A stretch of 64,000 bases of DNA from Ponticoccus litoralis (GCF_039769985.1 NZ_JBDNCH010000002.1:558001-622000), one strand, 5' to 3'. Positions 43,350-52,390 are shown, numbered from the stretch's first letter. The notes: generated from the letters alone by a model not told the origin. A program made the numbers and translations.

Positions 43350-44231
43350 ATGCAGGTCATTCTTCACGCCGGGGTCCACCAGACCGACGAGGACAGGCTT
43401 CTCAAATGCCTGTTGCGCAACGCACAGGACTGGCGCCACGAGGGCGTCGCCATCCCCGGCCCGTCGCGGTATCGTCGGCTTCTTGCGGATGTGATCCACA
43501 AGCTGGGGGACGCGGTCCCGGCCCCGGATACCCGCGATGTCGTTCTGGATTCGATGCTGGCCGAAGATCCCGACGAGGTGAAGCGACTGATCCTGTCGAA
43601 CGAGAACTTCTTCTCGGTGCCCAAGCTGGCCTTTCAGGGCGGCACGCTTTACCGGCGGGCGGAACAGCGGCTGGCCACGGTGCGGCGGATCTTCGCGGGA
43701 GACCAGGTCAGCCTCTTCCTGGGCCTGCGCGATCCCGCGACTTTCCTTCCGGCGGTCCATGCCGCGACCCCGCAGGAGGATTTCCTCGACCTGATGAATG
43801 GCGTCGACCCGATGCAGTTCCGCTGGTCCGAGCTGATCCTGCGCCTGCGCGCCGACGCGCCGGAGATGCCGATCACGCTCTGGTGCAACGAAGACACGCC
43901 ATTGATCTGGGGCGAGATCATCCGGCGCATGGCGGGCATCCCGCTTGGCCGCAAGATCACCGGCGCCTTCGACCTGTTTTCGTCGATCGTCTCGCCCGAG
44001 GGGATGCAGCGGTTCCGCGCTTTCCTGAAAGAGAACCCCACCGTCAACGAGGCGCAGAAGCGCCGCGTCATGCTGGCCTTCCTCGACAAATACGCGCTCG
44101 ACGAAGAGATCGAGCAGGAACTTGACCTGCCCGGCTGGGACGCGGCCTATGTCGACATGCTGACAGAGGTCTACGAAGAGGACATCGCCCGCATCGCCGA
44201 GATCGAGGGTGTGACGCTGGTCACGCCCTGA
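43350..44231 (+). CDS. Conserved protein with sulfotransferase-like start
   Basis: The 293-residue protein starts MQVILHAGVHQTDEDRLLKCLLRNAQDW, which recalls the HxGxHKTGTT phosphosulfate-binding loop of sulfotransferase-like proteins, though the loop is degenerate (VHQTDED). The rest (RYRRLLADVIHKL, MNGVDPMQFRWSELILRLR) is shared with uncharacterised Rhodobacteraceae proteins. It is probably cytoplasmic. I assign no reaction. It is divergent from the iron permease with 75 bases between starts. Confidence 0.65.
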   Translation: MQVILHAGVHQTDEDRLLKCLLRNAQDWRHEGVAIPGPSRYRRLLADVIHKLGDAVPAPDTRDVVLDSMLAEDPDEVKRLILSNENFFSVPKLAFQGGTLYRRAEQRLATVRRIFAGDQVSLFLGLRDPATFLPAVHAATPQEDFLDLMNGVDPMQFRWSELILRLRADAPEMPITLWCNEDTPLIWGEIIRRMAGIPLGRKITGAFDLFSSIVSPEGMQRFRAFLKENPTVNEAQKRRVMLAFLDKYALDEEIEQELDLPGWDAAYVDMLTEVYEEDIARIAEIEGVTLVTP

Positions 44232-44397
44232 GGCGCGCCGCCGGATCCTCGGAGCACGCCAGACCGGCCCGCCCCCCGGCGCCGTCCGGGCCGTCCCGTC
44301 GCTGAAGGGGCGCGGCAAAGCCCGCGCGCGTCGGCGCCCCCGCGCCGCCTGCCGTAAGGCCGGTCCGGCCCCTGAACGCCCTTTCCGTCGCCGCGCC

Positions 44398-45147
44398 TCA
44401 GGCCCCGGGCGCGGCGTCCAGGTCATAGGGCGGCAATTGCTCCAGCGCTTGTTTCAGCGCATCGCTCCACCCGTCCGTGAGCTTGCGGAAATAGGGGTCG
44501 TCCAGCTCGATCCGGCCCTGCCGCCCGGCGGTCAGGCTGTCGGCCTCGTAAAGGTGGTAGTCGAAGGGCGCCCCCACGGTCAGGTTGGCACGGATGGTCG
44601 AATCGAAGCTGACCAGCAGCAGCTTCATCGCCTCTTCGAAGGACAGCGCCGGGTCATAGGCCCGCACCAGGATCGGGCGGCCATATTTCATCTCGCCGAT
44701 CTGGAAATAGGGGGTGTCCTCGCCCGCCTCGATGAAATTGCCCTCGGGATAGATCAGGAACAGGCGCGGCGGCCCGCCCTCTATCTGCCCGCCCAGGAGG
44801 ATCGTCGCGCGGAAGGCGCTGTCCGCCTCCTGCCCCGCCCGCGCGTGCCGGTCGATCACGTCCTTCAGGGTCGTCGCCACCAGCCGCGCGGCCTGATACA
44901 TCGAGGGCACCGCCAGCAGCGAGGGCTCGCGTTCCTCGGGGGCCTTCATGCGCTCTTCAAGCTCGGAGACCACCGCCTGCGTGGTGGCAAGGTTGCCGGC
45001 GGACAAGAGCGTCAGCATGCGCTCTCCGGGCCTGTCCCAGACCTTCATCTTGCGGAAGGTGGAGATATTGTCGAGGCCCGCGTTGGTGCGGGTGTCGGAC
45101 ATGAACACCAGCCCGCGATTGATCATCATTCCGACGCAGTAGGTCAT
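44398..45147 (-). CDS. Anbu proteasome-related peptidase
   Basis: The 249-residue protein begins MTYCVGMMINRGLVFMSDTRTNAGLDNISTFRKMKVW. Removal of Met would expose the N-terminal threonine nucleophile, and an SDTRTNAG block with catalytic aspartate and a lysine follow, as in Anbu (ancestral beta-subunit, or proteasome-type protease). Anbu forms ring- or lock-washer-like assemblies; its substrate is not established. The start was chosen at MTY because the upstream in-frame extension would bury the nucleophile. It is the last gene of the ATP-grasp/alpha-E/transglutaminase/Anbu cluster, a strongly conserved association. Confidence 0.9.
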   Translation of the reverse strand: MTYCVGMMINRGLVFMSDTRTNAGLDNISTFRKMKVWDRPGERMLTLLSAGNLATTQAVVSELEERMKAPEEREPSLLAVPSMYQAARLVATTLKDVIDRHARAGQEADSAFRATILLGGQIEGGPPRLFLIYPEGNFIEAGEDTPYFQIGEMKYGRPILVRAYDPALSFEEAMKLLLVSFDSTIRANLTVGAPFDYHLYEADSLTAGRQGRIELDDPYFRKLTDGWSDALKQALEQLPPYDLDAAPGA

Positions 45148-45274
45148 GGCCCCAGCCCTTCCGTGACACACGAACCCCCGGCCCGCGCAGGCGGATGCAA
45201 TGCCCAAAGGCGCCATGCCCGGCAAGCGCTTTCCCCCTGCCCCACCGGAATGGCCCGGCGCTGCGACCGGGGCG

Positions 45275-46072
45275 CTACTGCTGGGCCACCTCTATGGCGA
45301 CGGCCAGCACCTCTTTCTCGCCCCCGACCCGCGTGCCGCGCACCGGCGCCGCCTCGTCATAGTCCAGCCCCGTCGCGACCCGCACATAGCGGTCATCCGG
45401 AGAGATGCAGTTCGACGGATCGAAGCCCACCCAGCCAAGGCCGGGGATATGCGCCTCGGCCCATGCGTGCATGGCCTCCTGCGCCTCGCGGTCGTTCAGC
45501 ATCAAGTATCCCGAGACGTAGCGCGCCGGCAGGCCAAGCTGCCGCGCGCAGGCCACGAAGACATGCGCCATGTCCTGACAGACGCCCTTGCCGGCCTCCA
45601 GCGTCTCTTCGGCGGTCGAACCGCTGTCGGTGACGCCGATCTCGTAGGTCACGCCCTCGGAGATCGCGCGCATCAGGGCATGGGCACGGTCCAGGTCGCT
45701 GTCGCCCTCGATGCCGCGTGCCAGCGCCCGCACCGCCGGGCCTGCCTTGGTCCGGGGCGTCATCCGGCGGAACAGCCACAGCGGCGCCGGGCCGCGGTGG
45801 CGTCCGACGACGCCATTGTTGTTGCCGATCTCGACCTCGCCTTCCGAGGTCACGACAACCTCTGTCACGCCCCTGCCGAAGCTGATCAGCTCGACCCGGT
45901 TGTTGTGCTGGTCCTCGAAGGCAAGTTCCGGTTTGCCTCCCTCGATCCGTGTGTCCCATGTCAGGATCTTCTGCCCGGCGTGCGGCTTTGGTGTCTTGCG
46001 CAGTTGCTGCAGGCCCGAGGTCACGGCCTCGTCGAAACGGTAGCGGGTGGTGTGGCTGATTTTCAGGCGCAT
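45275..46072 (-). CDS. Transglutaminase-like cysteine protein of the Anbu cluster
   Basis: The 265-residue protein has an N-terminal beta domain (MRLKISHTTRYRFDEAVTSGLQQLRKTP) and the transglutaminase core: catalytic cysteine in GKGVCQDMAHVFVACARQLGLPARYVSGYL, histidine in HAWAEAHIPGLGWVGFDPSN, and the following aspartate. Such bacterial proteins may act as peptidases or as peptide-bond-forming enzymes. It lies between the alpha-E gene and Anbu on the same strand with short gaps. Within the cluster it may process the product of the ATP-grasp protein. Confidence 0.9.
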   Translation of the reverse strand: MRLKISHTTRYRFDEAVTSGLQQLRKTPKPHAGQKILTWDTRIEGGKPELAFEDQHNNRVELISFGRGVTEVVVTSEGEVEIGNNNGVVGRHRGPAPLWLFRRMTPRTKAGPAVRALARGIEGDSDLDRAHALMRAISEGVTYEIGVTDSGSTAEETLEAGKGVCQDMAHVFVACARQLGLPARYVSGYLMLNDREAQEAMHAWAEAHIPGLGWVGFDPSNCISPDDRYVRVATGLDYDEAAPVRGTRVGGEKEVLAVAIEVAQQ

Positions 46073-46082
46073 GATCGCTCCG

Positions 46083-47024
46083 CTATTCGTAGAACCGGTA
46101 GTCGATTTCGATCTGGCGCCCGATGTCGTAGAGCAGCCCCAGCGTCTTCTGGATGTATTCGTGAAGACCGTAGTCGAAGACCGCGTCGATGTCGTAGCTC
46201 AGGTAGGCGCTTTCGAGATGCACCACCTTGGTGAAGGCCGGTGCGCGGTAACCGTAGTCCGACACCAGATAGCCGAGGTTGGCGCGGATCTTGCGCGTGC
46301 AGAAGGCCAGAGAGCGCGGCATCCGCCGGTCCAGCACGAGGAACTGCGCGATATCGCGCGGGTCGATGGAAGAGCCGTAGGTCATCCGGAACCCGCCCCG
46401 GGCCGAGACAGAGCGCAGGATCGTTTCCCACTGCACGTTGTCGACCGCGCTGCCCACCGAAGAGACCGAGGGCAGCAGCACGTAATACTTCACGTCGATG
46501 ATCCGCGCCGTGTTGTCGGCGCGTTCGAGAAAGGTGCCGATACGGGCGAAGTCGTAGATGTCGTTGCGCAGCATGGTGCCGTGGGTCGCGCCGCGCACCA
46601 GCCCGGTGCGCTGGCGGATGCGGCCCAGCACATTCGGCAGGTCGCGTTCCCGCACCTTGCGGCCCAGCATCTCTTTCGAGGCCATGTAGGTGCCGTTCAT
46701 CGCCTCCCAGACCTCGCCGGTCAGGGCGGTGCGCACCATGCGCGCGTTCTGCCGCGCGGCGGTGATCGAGGACAGCACCGAGGACGGGTTGTCCTTGGAC
46801 CGCAGAAGCCAGTCTGTGGCGTTCTCGCGGCTGACCTCGTCGTAATGTTCCTCGAAAGCCTCCAGCGATGAAGCCGTCTGCAGAACCGACCGCCATTCGT
46901 CCTCGGTCGATCCCAGCCGCGTCAGGGCGATCCGCTCGCCGGTTTCGATCAGCCGTGCCGTGTTCTCCGCCCGCTCCAGCAGGCGGTACATCCAGAACAG
47001 ACCGTTTGCAGTTTTTCCCAGCAT
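46083..47024 (-). CDS. Alpha-E domain-containing protein (DUF403)
   Basis: The 313-residue helical protein begins MLGKTANGLFWMYRLLERAENTARLIETG and has the characteristic FARIGTFLERADNTARIIDVKYYVLLP repeat of the alpha-E superfamily. These proteins are found almost always with the circularly permuted ATP-grasp protein encoded next to it. The start ATG overlaps the ATP-grasp stop codon (TGATG), which indicates translational coupling and a shared complex. The catalytic role is unknown; a regulatory or substrate-binding function is inferred. Confidence 0.92.
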   Translation of the reverse strand: MLGKTANGLFWMYRLLERAENTARLIETGERIALTRLGSTEDEWRSVLQTASSLEAFEEHYDEVSRENATDWLLRSKDNPSSVLSSITAARQNARMVRTALTGEVWEAMNGTYMASKEMLGRKVRERDLPNVLGRIRQRTGLVRGATHGTMLRNDIYDFARIGTFLERADNTARIIDVKYYVLLPSVSSVGSAVDNVQWETILRSVSARGGFRMTYGSSIDPRDIAQFLVLDRRMPRSLAFCTRKIRANLGYLVSDYGYRAPAFTKVVHLESAYLSYDIDAVFDYGLHEYIQKTLGLLYDIGRQIEIDYRFYE

Positions 47025-48448
47025 CAGTCTTCCAGCACCCATGTGTCCTTGGTGCCCCCGCCCTGCGACGAGTTCACCACCAGCGACCCCTTCTTCAGCG
47101 CCACCCGCGTCAGGCCGCCCGGCGTGATCTGCACGCCCCTCGGGCTGCACAGCACGAAGGGCCGCAGGTCGACGTGGCGCGGCGTCAGCCCGGCCTTCGA
47201 GAAGATCGGCACCGTCGACAGGCTCAGCGTCGGCTGGGCGATGTAATTGGCGGGGCGCGCCTCCAGCTTCTTGCGGAACTCGGCCAGCTCTTTCCGGCTT
47301 GCGGTCGGGCCGATCAGCATGCCGTAGCCGCCCGAGCCGTGGACCTCCTTGACGACAAGATCCTGGAGATTGTCGAGCACATAGGCCAGCGAGTCCGGAT
47401 CCGCGCAGCGCCATGTGGGCACGTTCTCCAGCAGCGCCTTCTCGCCGGTGTAGAACTCGACGATGTCGGGCATGTAGCTGTAGATCGCCTTGTCGTCGCA
47501 GATACCGGTGCCCGGCGCATTGGCGATGGTCAGGTTGCCGGCGCGGTAGACATCCATGATCCCCGGCACCCCAAGCGCCGAGTCCGGGTTGAAGTTCAGC
47601 GGATCGAGGAAATCGTCGTCGATGCGGCGGTAGATCACGTCGATGGGCTTGTAGCCCTGCGTCGTGCGCATGCACAGCCGCCCGTCCACGACCATCATGT
47701 CATGGCCCTCGACCAGTTCGACGCCCATCTGATCGGCAAGGAACGAGTGCTCGAAATAGGCGGAATTGAAGATCCCCGGCGTCATTACCGCCACCGTGGG
47801 CTTGCCCTCGGCGCAGGCGGGCGCGCAGGCCGACAGGGATTTCAGCAGGTCGGTGGGATAGGTCTCGACCGGCTGCACGCGGTTCTGGCTGAAGAGTTCG
47901 GGGAACATCTGCAGCATGGTCTCGCGGTTTTCCAGCATGTAGCTGACGCCCGAGGGTGTGCGGCCGTTGTCCTCGAGCACGTAGAATTCATCGGGTCCGG
48001 TGCGCACGAGGTCGATGCCGACGATATGGGTGTAGATGCCGCCCGGCGGCTTTACCCCGATCATCTGCGGCAGGAAGGCCTCGTTCTTCGAGATCATCTC
48101 TTCGGGGATGCGCCCCGCCTTCACGATCTCCTGCCCGTGGTAGATGTCGTAGAGAAAGGCGTTGATGGCGCGGACGCGCTGTTCGATCCCCTTGGACAGC
48201 TTCTGCCACTCGCGCCCGGAAATGATGCGCGGAATGATGTCGAAGGGGATCAGGCGTTCTTCCGCCTCTGACCGGCCATAGACGTTGAAGGTGATGCCGG
48301 TCAGCCGAAAGAGCTCTTCCGCTTCCTGCTGCTTGGCGCGAAGATCCTTCGGATTTTCAGCACCGAACCAATCGTTGAAAGCCTGATACGGTTGCCGAAG
48401 CTGACCGTCCTGGCCCCACATCTCGTCGAAAATCGCGGTTTCGGTCAT
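47024..48448 (-). CDS. Circularly permuted ATP-grasp ligase-like protein (DUF404/407)
   Basis: The 474-residue protein starts MTETAIFDEMWGQDGQLRQPYQAF. It has the family blocks TPSGVSYMLENRETM, YRRIDDDFLDPLNF, NAPGTGICDDKAIYSYMPDIVEFY and KEVHGSGGYGMLIGP, and ends NSSQGGGTKDTWVLED. ATP-grasp enzymes form amide bonds through acyl-phosphates, so it is predicted to make a small peptide or to tag a protein. It heads the Anbu cluster. The in-frame extension upstream to 48481 has no family support. Confidence 0.92.
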   Translation of the reverse strand: MTETAIFDEMWGQDGQLRQPYQAFNDWFGAENPKDLRAKQQEAEELFRLTGITFNVYGRSEAEERLIPFDIIPRIISGREWQKLSKGIEQRVRAINAFLYDIYHGQEIVKAGRIPEEMISKNEAFLPQMIGVKPPGGIYTHIVGIDLVRTGPDEFYVLEDNGRTPSGVSYMLENRETMLQMFPELFSQNRVQPVETYPTDLLKSLSACAPACAEGKPTVAVMTPGIFNSAYFEHSFLADQMGVELVEGHDMMVVDGRLCMRTTQGYKPIDVIYRRIDDDFLDPLNFNPDSALGVPGIMDVYRAGNLTIANAPGTGICDDKAIYSYMPDIVEFYTGEKALLENVPTWRCADPDSLAYVLDNLQDLVVKEVHGSGGYGMLIGPTASRKELAEFRKKLEARPANYIAQPTLSLSTVPIFSKAGLTPRHVDLRPFVLCSPRGVQITPGGLTRVALKKGSLVVNSSQGGGTKDTWVLED

Positions 48449-48647
48449 GAGTGGCCGATGTCCCCCGTTGCAACCGGGCATGTCTGTGCCGCCCGTTCAC
48501 AAAAGCGTAGCGCGGGGCCTGCCACCCTTCAATGCCGGATGACTCGGGGACTTGCGGAAATATCAGGCGGGGGATGCAGGGTCAGGACGCCAATTCGGCG
48601 CGAAAATTGCGGCCACTCTTGACAACGGCGTCCTGCCCCCGGGGCGC

Positions 48648-48902
48648 TCAGGCCATGCCAAGCGCCGCCTTGTACATCTCCAGCACCGCCTCTTCCTCGG
48701 CGATGTCGTCGGCATCGCGCTTGCGCAGGGCGATCACCTTGCGCATGACCTTGGTGTCGTAGCCGCGGCCCTTGGCCTCTGCCATGACTTCCTTGATCTG
48801 CTCGGCGACCTCTTTCTTTTCTTCCTCGAGCCGCTCCACGCGCTCTATGAACTGGGTCAACTCGCCCGCGGCGACGCCGTAGCTGTCCGATGAATCCTGC
48901 AT
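48648..48902 (-). CDS. gapR: Nucleoid-associated protein GapR (DUF2312)
   Basis: The 84-residue protein consists of two coiled-coil helices (GELTQFIERVERLEEEKKEVAEQIKEVMAEAKGRG and DTKVMRKVIALRKRDADDIAEEEAVLEMYKAALG). This is full-length GapR, which binds overtwisted AT-rich DNA ahead of replication and transcription and helps chromosome segregation in Caulobacter. It is characteristic of alphaproteobacteria. It lies immediately upstream of the divergent small membrane protein gene and just after the Anbu cluster. Confidence 0.93.
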   Translation of the reverse strand: MQDSSDSYGVAAGELTQFIERVERLEEEKKEVAEQIKEVMAEAKGRGYDTKVMRKVIALRKRDADDIAEEEAVLEMYKAALGMA

Positions 48903-49021
48903 ATCTCATGTCTCCGATAGCCTCGCCGCCCCGGATAGCCGAAGCGCGGCGCAGGCATCAAGGGCTTGCTTCGCGGGGCGCGCTTCGCTACCCGCTGCCC
49001 TGCAACAAAGGGGGATCGGAC

Positions 49022-49237
49022 ATGGATTGGCTTGTCTGGGTGGGCGCCGCCCTGTCTCTGGCCGGGCTTCTGGGCCTTGTCTGGTGTATCGTCACCGTCT
49101 GGAAGGCACGCCGCAGCGCCGCCGACGACGAGGCCCTGCGCGCCATCGTCCGCCGCGTGGTGCCGCTGAACATGGCCGCGCTGGGGCTGTCGGTGCTGGG
49201 TCTGATGATGGTGATTCTGGGCATCTTCCTCGGCTGA
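49022..49237 (+). CDS. Small two-helix membrane protein
   Basis: The 71-residue protein has two hydrophobic segments (WLVWVGAALSLAGLLGLVWCIVTVW and MAALGLSVLGLMMVILGIFLG) separated by a charged linker with RRSAADDEALRAIVRRVVPLN. It probably forms a helical hairpin in the inner membrane with the linker on the cytoplasmic side. Similar small proteins are common in Rhodobacteraceae; the function is unknown. Confidence 0.7.
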   Translation: MDWLVWVGAALSLAGLLGLVWCIVTVWKARRSAADDEALRAIVRRVVPLNMAALGLSVLGLMMVILGIFLG

Positions 49238-49313
49238 TGCCGATGCCCGTGTCGCGGCGACCGTAGCGGGCCGCCACGACGAGGTGTCCCCGGCCTTGGA
49301 CGGGCATCGGGCC

Positions 49314-49526
49314 TCAGATCGGCATATTGTCGAAGCGGTCTTCCATCTCGGCCTCGCGGCGCGCGGCGATCCGCGATTTCGCCCAGCCCGGCACCGGGGT
49401 GCCGCGCGCCTCCAGCGCCATGACGGCGCTTTCAAGGGTATCGATCAGCGCCTCGCGCTGCGCCCCCTCGGCCCGGTCGATCTCGCCGCGCAGGGCACCG
49501 ATGCGATCATAGAGTTCCTTCGACAT
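49314..49526 (-). CDS. Small soluble helical protein
   Basis: The 70-residue protein MSKELYDRIGALRGEIDRAEGAQREALIDTLESAVMALEARG is largely helical, with a basic middle and an acidic end (EAEMEDRFDNMPI). The start has an extensive purine-rich ribosome-binding site (GGAGGAGGGGAAAG). The in-frame extension to 49817 is excluded for that reason. It resembles small Rhodobacteraceae proteins without a function. Confidence 0.7.
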   Translation of the reverse strand: MSKELYDRIGALRGEIDRAEGAQREALIDTLESAVMALEARGTPVPGWAKSRIAARREAEMEDRFDNMPI

Positions 49527-49996
49527 TCTTTCCCCTCCTCCTCGGGACGGCCACGCCCCCGCCGCGCAGGCCGCGCAAAGAGGGGTGTCCGCTATCAAGT
49601 CTAGGCGGCGACGGGACAACCCGTCACCGCTTTTGACACCGGTATCGCCCCCCGCGACGGCATTCCGCCGCAGGGCGCTGAGAATGCGGGCGATTTCCCG
49701 CTTGCCCGCAACGCCCTGACGCTTCATCACCGCGTTTCCGGCGCGTTCGCGGGTCGGGGCCGCCCCGATCCTGACGCAACGGCGATTCGAAAGCGACCCC
49801 GTGGACTGGGCGGCCAAGGGCCCACGGGCACATCAGCGGGGCCAGCCTAGCGGCGCGATGAAACAGTCTTGTGATGTCACCCGCCCAGAGTGCCGCGTGG
49901 AACCCCGGCGCGCCTTGACGCAGGTCAAGGCATGTTCTGCCCTTGCAACGCATTCACGAATTGATATATGTACCACGAACCAACGGAGGGACCTCC
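49527..49996. promoter_or_regulatory. Upstream region of the persulfide operon
   Basis: This 470-base stretch holds no convincing gene; no BigR/SqrR-like repressor gene is present. From 49950 to 49985 it becomes AT-rich (gcattcacgaattgatatatgta, split by ATTC-AC-GAAT symmetry), which probably marks the promoter and an operator. A CRP/FNR-like box lies at 49915-49928. Confidence 0.5.
49915..49928. promoter_or_regulatory. CRP/FNR-family-like box TTGAC-GCAG-GTCAA
   Basis: Perfect 5-bp inverted arms with a 4-base centre match the general TTGA-N6-TCAA pattern of FNR/DNR-type regulators. It lies about 75 bases before the start codon of the persulfide dioxygenase-like gene. Confidence 0.5.
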
Positions 49997-50859
49997 ATGA
50001 AACCCGAAGTCATCGCCTTCTTCGACGAAGCCACCAACACGATTTCCTACGTTGTCCGCGACCCGCAGGGTTTGGCCTGCGCAATCGTCGATTCCGTGCT
50101 GGACTTCGACTATGCCTCGGGCCGCACCGACACCCGCTCCGCCGACGCGATCATCGCCTACGTGCAGGATCAGGGGCTCGACTGCCAGTGGCTTCTGGAA
50201 ACCCACGTCCACGCCGACCACCTGTCCGCCGCGCCCTACCTTCAGGACAAGCTGGGCGGCAAGATCGGCATCGGCGACCGCATCACCGTGGTGCAGGACA
50301 CCTTCGGCAAGGTCTTCAACGAGGGCACCGAGTTCCAGCGCGACGGCTCGCAGTTCGACCGGCTCTTCGTCGAGGGCGACAGCTTTCACATCGGCCAGCT
50401 GCGGGCGGATGTGCTGCACACCCCGGGCCACACCCCCGCCTGCCTGACCTATGTCATCGGCGATGCGGCCTTTGTCGGCGACACGCTCTTCATGCCCGAC
50501 TTCGGCACGGCGCGCTGCGACTTCCCCGGCGGCTCGTCGGAAACGCTGTACGACTCGGTGCAGAAGATCCTTGCCCTGCCGGACGAGACGCGGATCTTCG
50601 TCGGCCACGATTACAAGGCGCCGGGCCGCGAGGACTATGCCTGGAAACCACGGTGGGCGCGCAGAAGGCGCTGAACATCCATGTCGGCGCAGGCAAGTCG
50701 CGCGAGGCCTTTGTGTCGATGCGCGACGCGCGTGACGCGACGCTGGCGATGCCCCGGCTGATCATCCCCTCGCTGCAGGTCAACATGCGCGCGGGCCAGA
50801 TGCCCGAACCGGACGAGGCGGGCGACGTCTTTCTGAAGGTGCCGGTCAACAAGCTGTAA
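49997..50859 (+). CDS. Metallo-beta-lactamase-fold persulfide dioxygenase-like protein, frameshifted
   Basis: The repaired 287-residue protein has the metal-binding motifs ETHVHADHLSAA, the histidine in LHTPGHTPA, the aspartate in FVGDTLFMPDFG and the histidine in IFVGHDY, and is of the ETHE1/Blh type. Such enzymes oxidise glutathione persulfide to sulfite. One base is missing near 50644 (YAW|ETTVGAQKALNIHVG). The ribosome-binding site is GGAGG. Two YeeE/YedE genes and a DUF442 gene follow in the same direction, the usual sulfide-detoxification operon. Confidence 0.9.
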
Positions 50860-50932
50860 CCGCCGGGGCCACTGGCCGCGCGGGCGGGCCGGGACACCCC
50901 GGCACCCTATCATCGAAAAAGGAAAACACCTC

Positions 50933-51358
50933 ATGCCAATGGACTGGATTTGGGGACTGATCGGCGGTGCGCTGATCGGAACGGGCGGCGCTGTCTACCT
51001 GCTGGGCAACGGCAGGATCATGGGCGCCTCGGGCATCATCGGCGGGCTGGTGGACGGCTCTGGCCGGAACACCGCGGTCGAGCGGATCGTCTTCCTGGCG
51101 GGCGTGGTGCTGATGCCGGTGCTGCTGACCCCGGTCTATCGCAGCGTCGATACGCATCTCACCGAGAACGCGCTGGTTCTTGTGGCCGCCGGTCTTCTGG
51201 TCGGTCTGGGCACGCGGCTTGCCAATGGCTGCACCTCGGGTCACGGCGTCTGCGGCATGTCGCGGCTGTCGCTGCGCGGCTTCGTGGCAACCCTGAGCTA
51301 CATCCTTGCGGGCGGCCTTGCCGTCGTCCTCTTCCGTCACGTTCTGGGAGCAATCTGA
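50933..51358 (+). CDS. YeeE/YedE family transporter subunit (PmpA-like)
   Basis: The 141-residue membrane protein starts MPMDWIWGLIGGALIGTGGAVYLLGNGRIMGASGIIGG and has the cysteine motif ANGCTSGHGVCGMSRLSLRG (about residues 97-116) that characterises thiosulfate/sulfur-compound transporters of this family. It contains four or five transmembrane helices. Its last base overlaps the start codon of the next gene (TGATG), so the two half-size proteins are probably made together and pair. Confidence 0.9.
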   Translation: MPMDWIWGLIGGALIGTGGAVYLLGNGRIMGASGIIGGLVDGSGRNTAVERIVFLAGVVLMPVLLTPVYRSVDTHLTENALVLVAAGLLVGLGTRLANGCTSGHGVCGMSRLSLRGFVATLSYILAGGLAVVLFRHVLGAI

Positions 51359-51792
51359 TGCGTCTTCTGATCGCCCTTCTGGCCGGAAGCCTGTTCGGTG
51401 CCGGCCTGTTCATCTCTGGCATGACCGACACCGCGAAGGTGCAGGGCTGGCTCGACATCTTCGGCAACTGGGACCCGACGCTGGCCTTCGTCATGGGCGG
51501 CGCGATGATCCCCATGGCGCTGGCATGGCTGGTGCGTGCCCGCCGGGCCACGGCGCTGACCGGCGCGCCGCTGCCGCCGCCGCCCTCGCGGCGGATCGAC
51601 CAGCCGCTGATCCTTGGCTCGGTGCTTTTCGGCATCGGCTGGGGGCTGGCTGGGCTCTGCCCCGGCCCCGCGATTGCCGCGCTCAGCTACGGCGGAACGG
51701 GCCACTGGCTTTTCCTTGCGGCGATGCTGACCGGGATGGCCCCGGCGCCGCAACTCCGCTCGCGTCTGGACAGAGCCGTCGCGGCAGAATAA
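51358..51792 (+). CDS. YeeE/YedE family transporter subunit (PmpB-like)
   Basis: The 144-residue membrane protein starts MRLLIALLAGSLFGAGLFISGMTDTAKVQGWLDIFGNWDPTLAFV and has the second conserved cysteine region GIGWGLAGLCPGPAIAALSYGG. It complements PmpA to give the equivalent of a full-length YeeE protein. The motif FISGMTDTAKVQGWLD is typical. Role: import or export of a sulfur species, inferred from the operon. Confidence 0.9.
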   Translation: MRLLIALLAGSLFGAGLFISGMTDTAKVQGWLDIFGNWDPTLAFVMGGAMIPMALAWLVRARRATALTGAPLPPPPSRRIDQPLILGSVLFGIGWGLAGLCPGPAIAALSYGGTGHWLFLAAMLTGMAPAPQLRSRLDRAVAAE

Positions 51793-51801
51793 ATCCGACT
51801 C

Positions 51802-52227
51802 ATGGAACCGCGCATCATCACCGACCGCTACCACGTCTCGCCGCAGATCTCGCCAGAGGATGCGGCGGCGATCAAACAGGCGGGCTACACCCTCGTCATC
51901 GACAACCGCCCCGACGGAGAGGTGCCGCCGGACTTTCAGGCCGACGCCATGCGCGTGGCGATGGAGTCAGCGGGCCTGCGCTTCGAAGTGCTGCCGCTGA
52001 CGCATCAGACCATGAACGCGGACAATATCATGCGGCAGGGCGAGCTGATCGAGGGCGCAGAGGGCAAGGTTCTGGCCTACTGCGCCTCGGGCACCCGCTC
52101 GACGGTGGTCTGGGCGCTTGGCAAGGCCTCGGACCTCGGCGCCGACACGGTGCTGGAGACCGCGGCCCGGGCGGGCTACAATCTGGAGGGGCTGCGGCCC
52201 ACCCTGCGCGCGCTGGCGGAACGCTGA
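51802..52227 (+). CDS. DUF442 / TIGR01244 family phosphatase-like sulfurtransferase
   Basis: The 141-residue protein begins MEPRIITDRYHVSPQISPEDAAAIKQAGYTLVIDNRPDGE and has the active-site loop AYCASGTRSTVVWAL, a C-x4-R variant of the tyrosine-phosphatase P-loop. In many alphaproteobacteria this domain is fused to the metallo-hydrolase as Blh; here it is a separate gene at the end of the same operon. A role in persulfide chemistry is inferred. Confidence 0.88.
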   Translation: MEPRIITDRYHVSPQISPEDAAAIKQAGYTLVIDNRPDGEVPPDFQADAMRVAMESAGLRFEVLPLTHQTMNADNIMRQGELIEGAEGKVLAYCASGTRSTVVWALGKASDLGADTVLETAARAGYNLEGLRPTLRALAER

Positions 52228-52390
52228 GGCGCGCACCAAGCGGCGTCGGACCCGGGTGTTCGGCGCGCACACAGGTCCCCTCGCCGCGTCCTGTGGTCGG
52301 CGGCGTGGGAACCGCCGGAACGACTGACGCACTCAACGGGACCGGGGCCGCGCGGCCTGATTGCGCCACACCGGTCCGGCGACGAGACGA

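Noticed and set aside
49624..49953. A 109-codon minus-strand frame before the persulfide operon
   Set aside because: It has no ribosome-binding site or family resemblance, and it overlaps the FNR-like box and promoter region.
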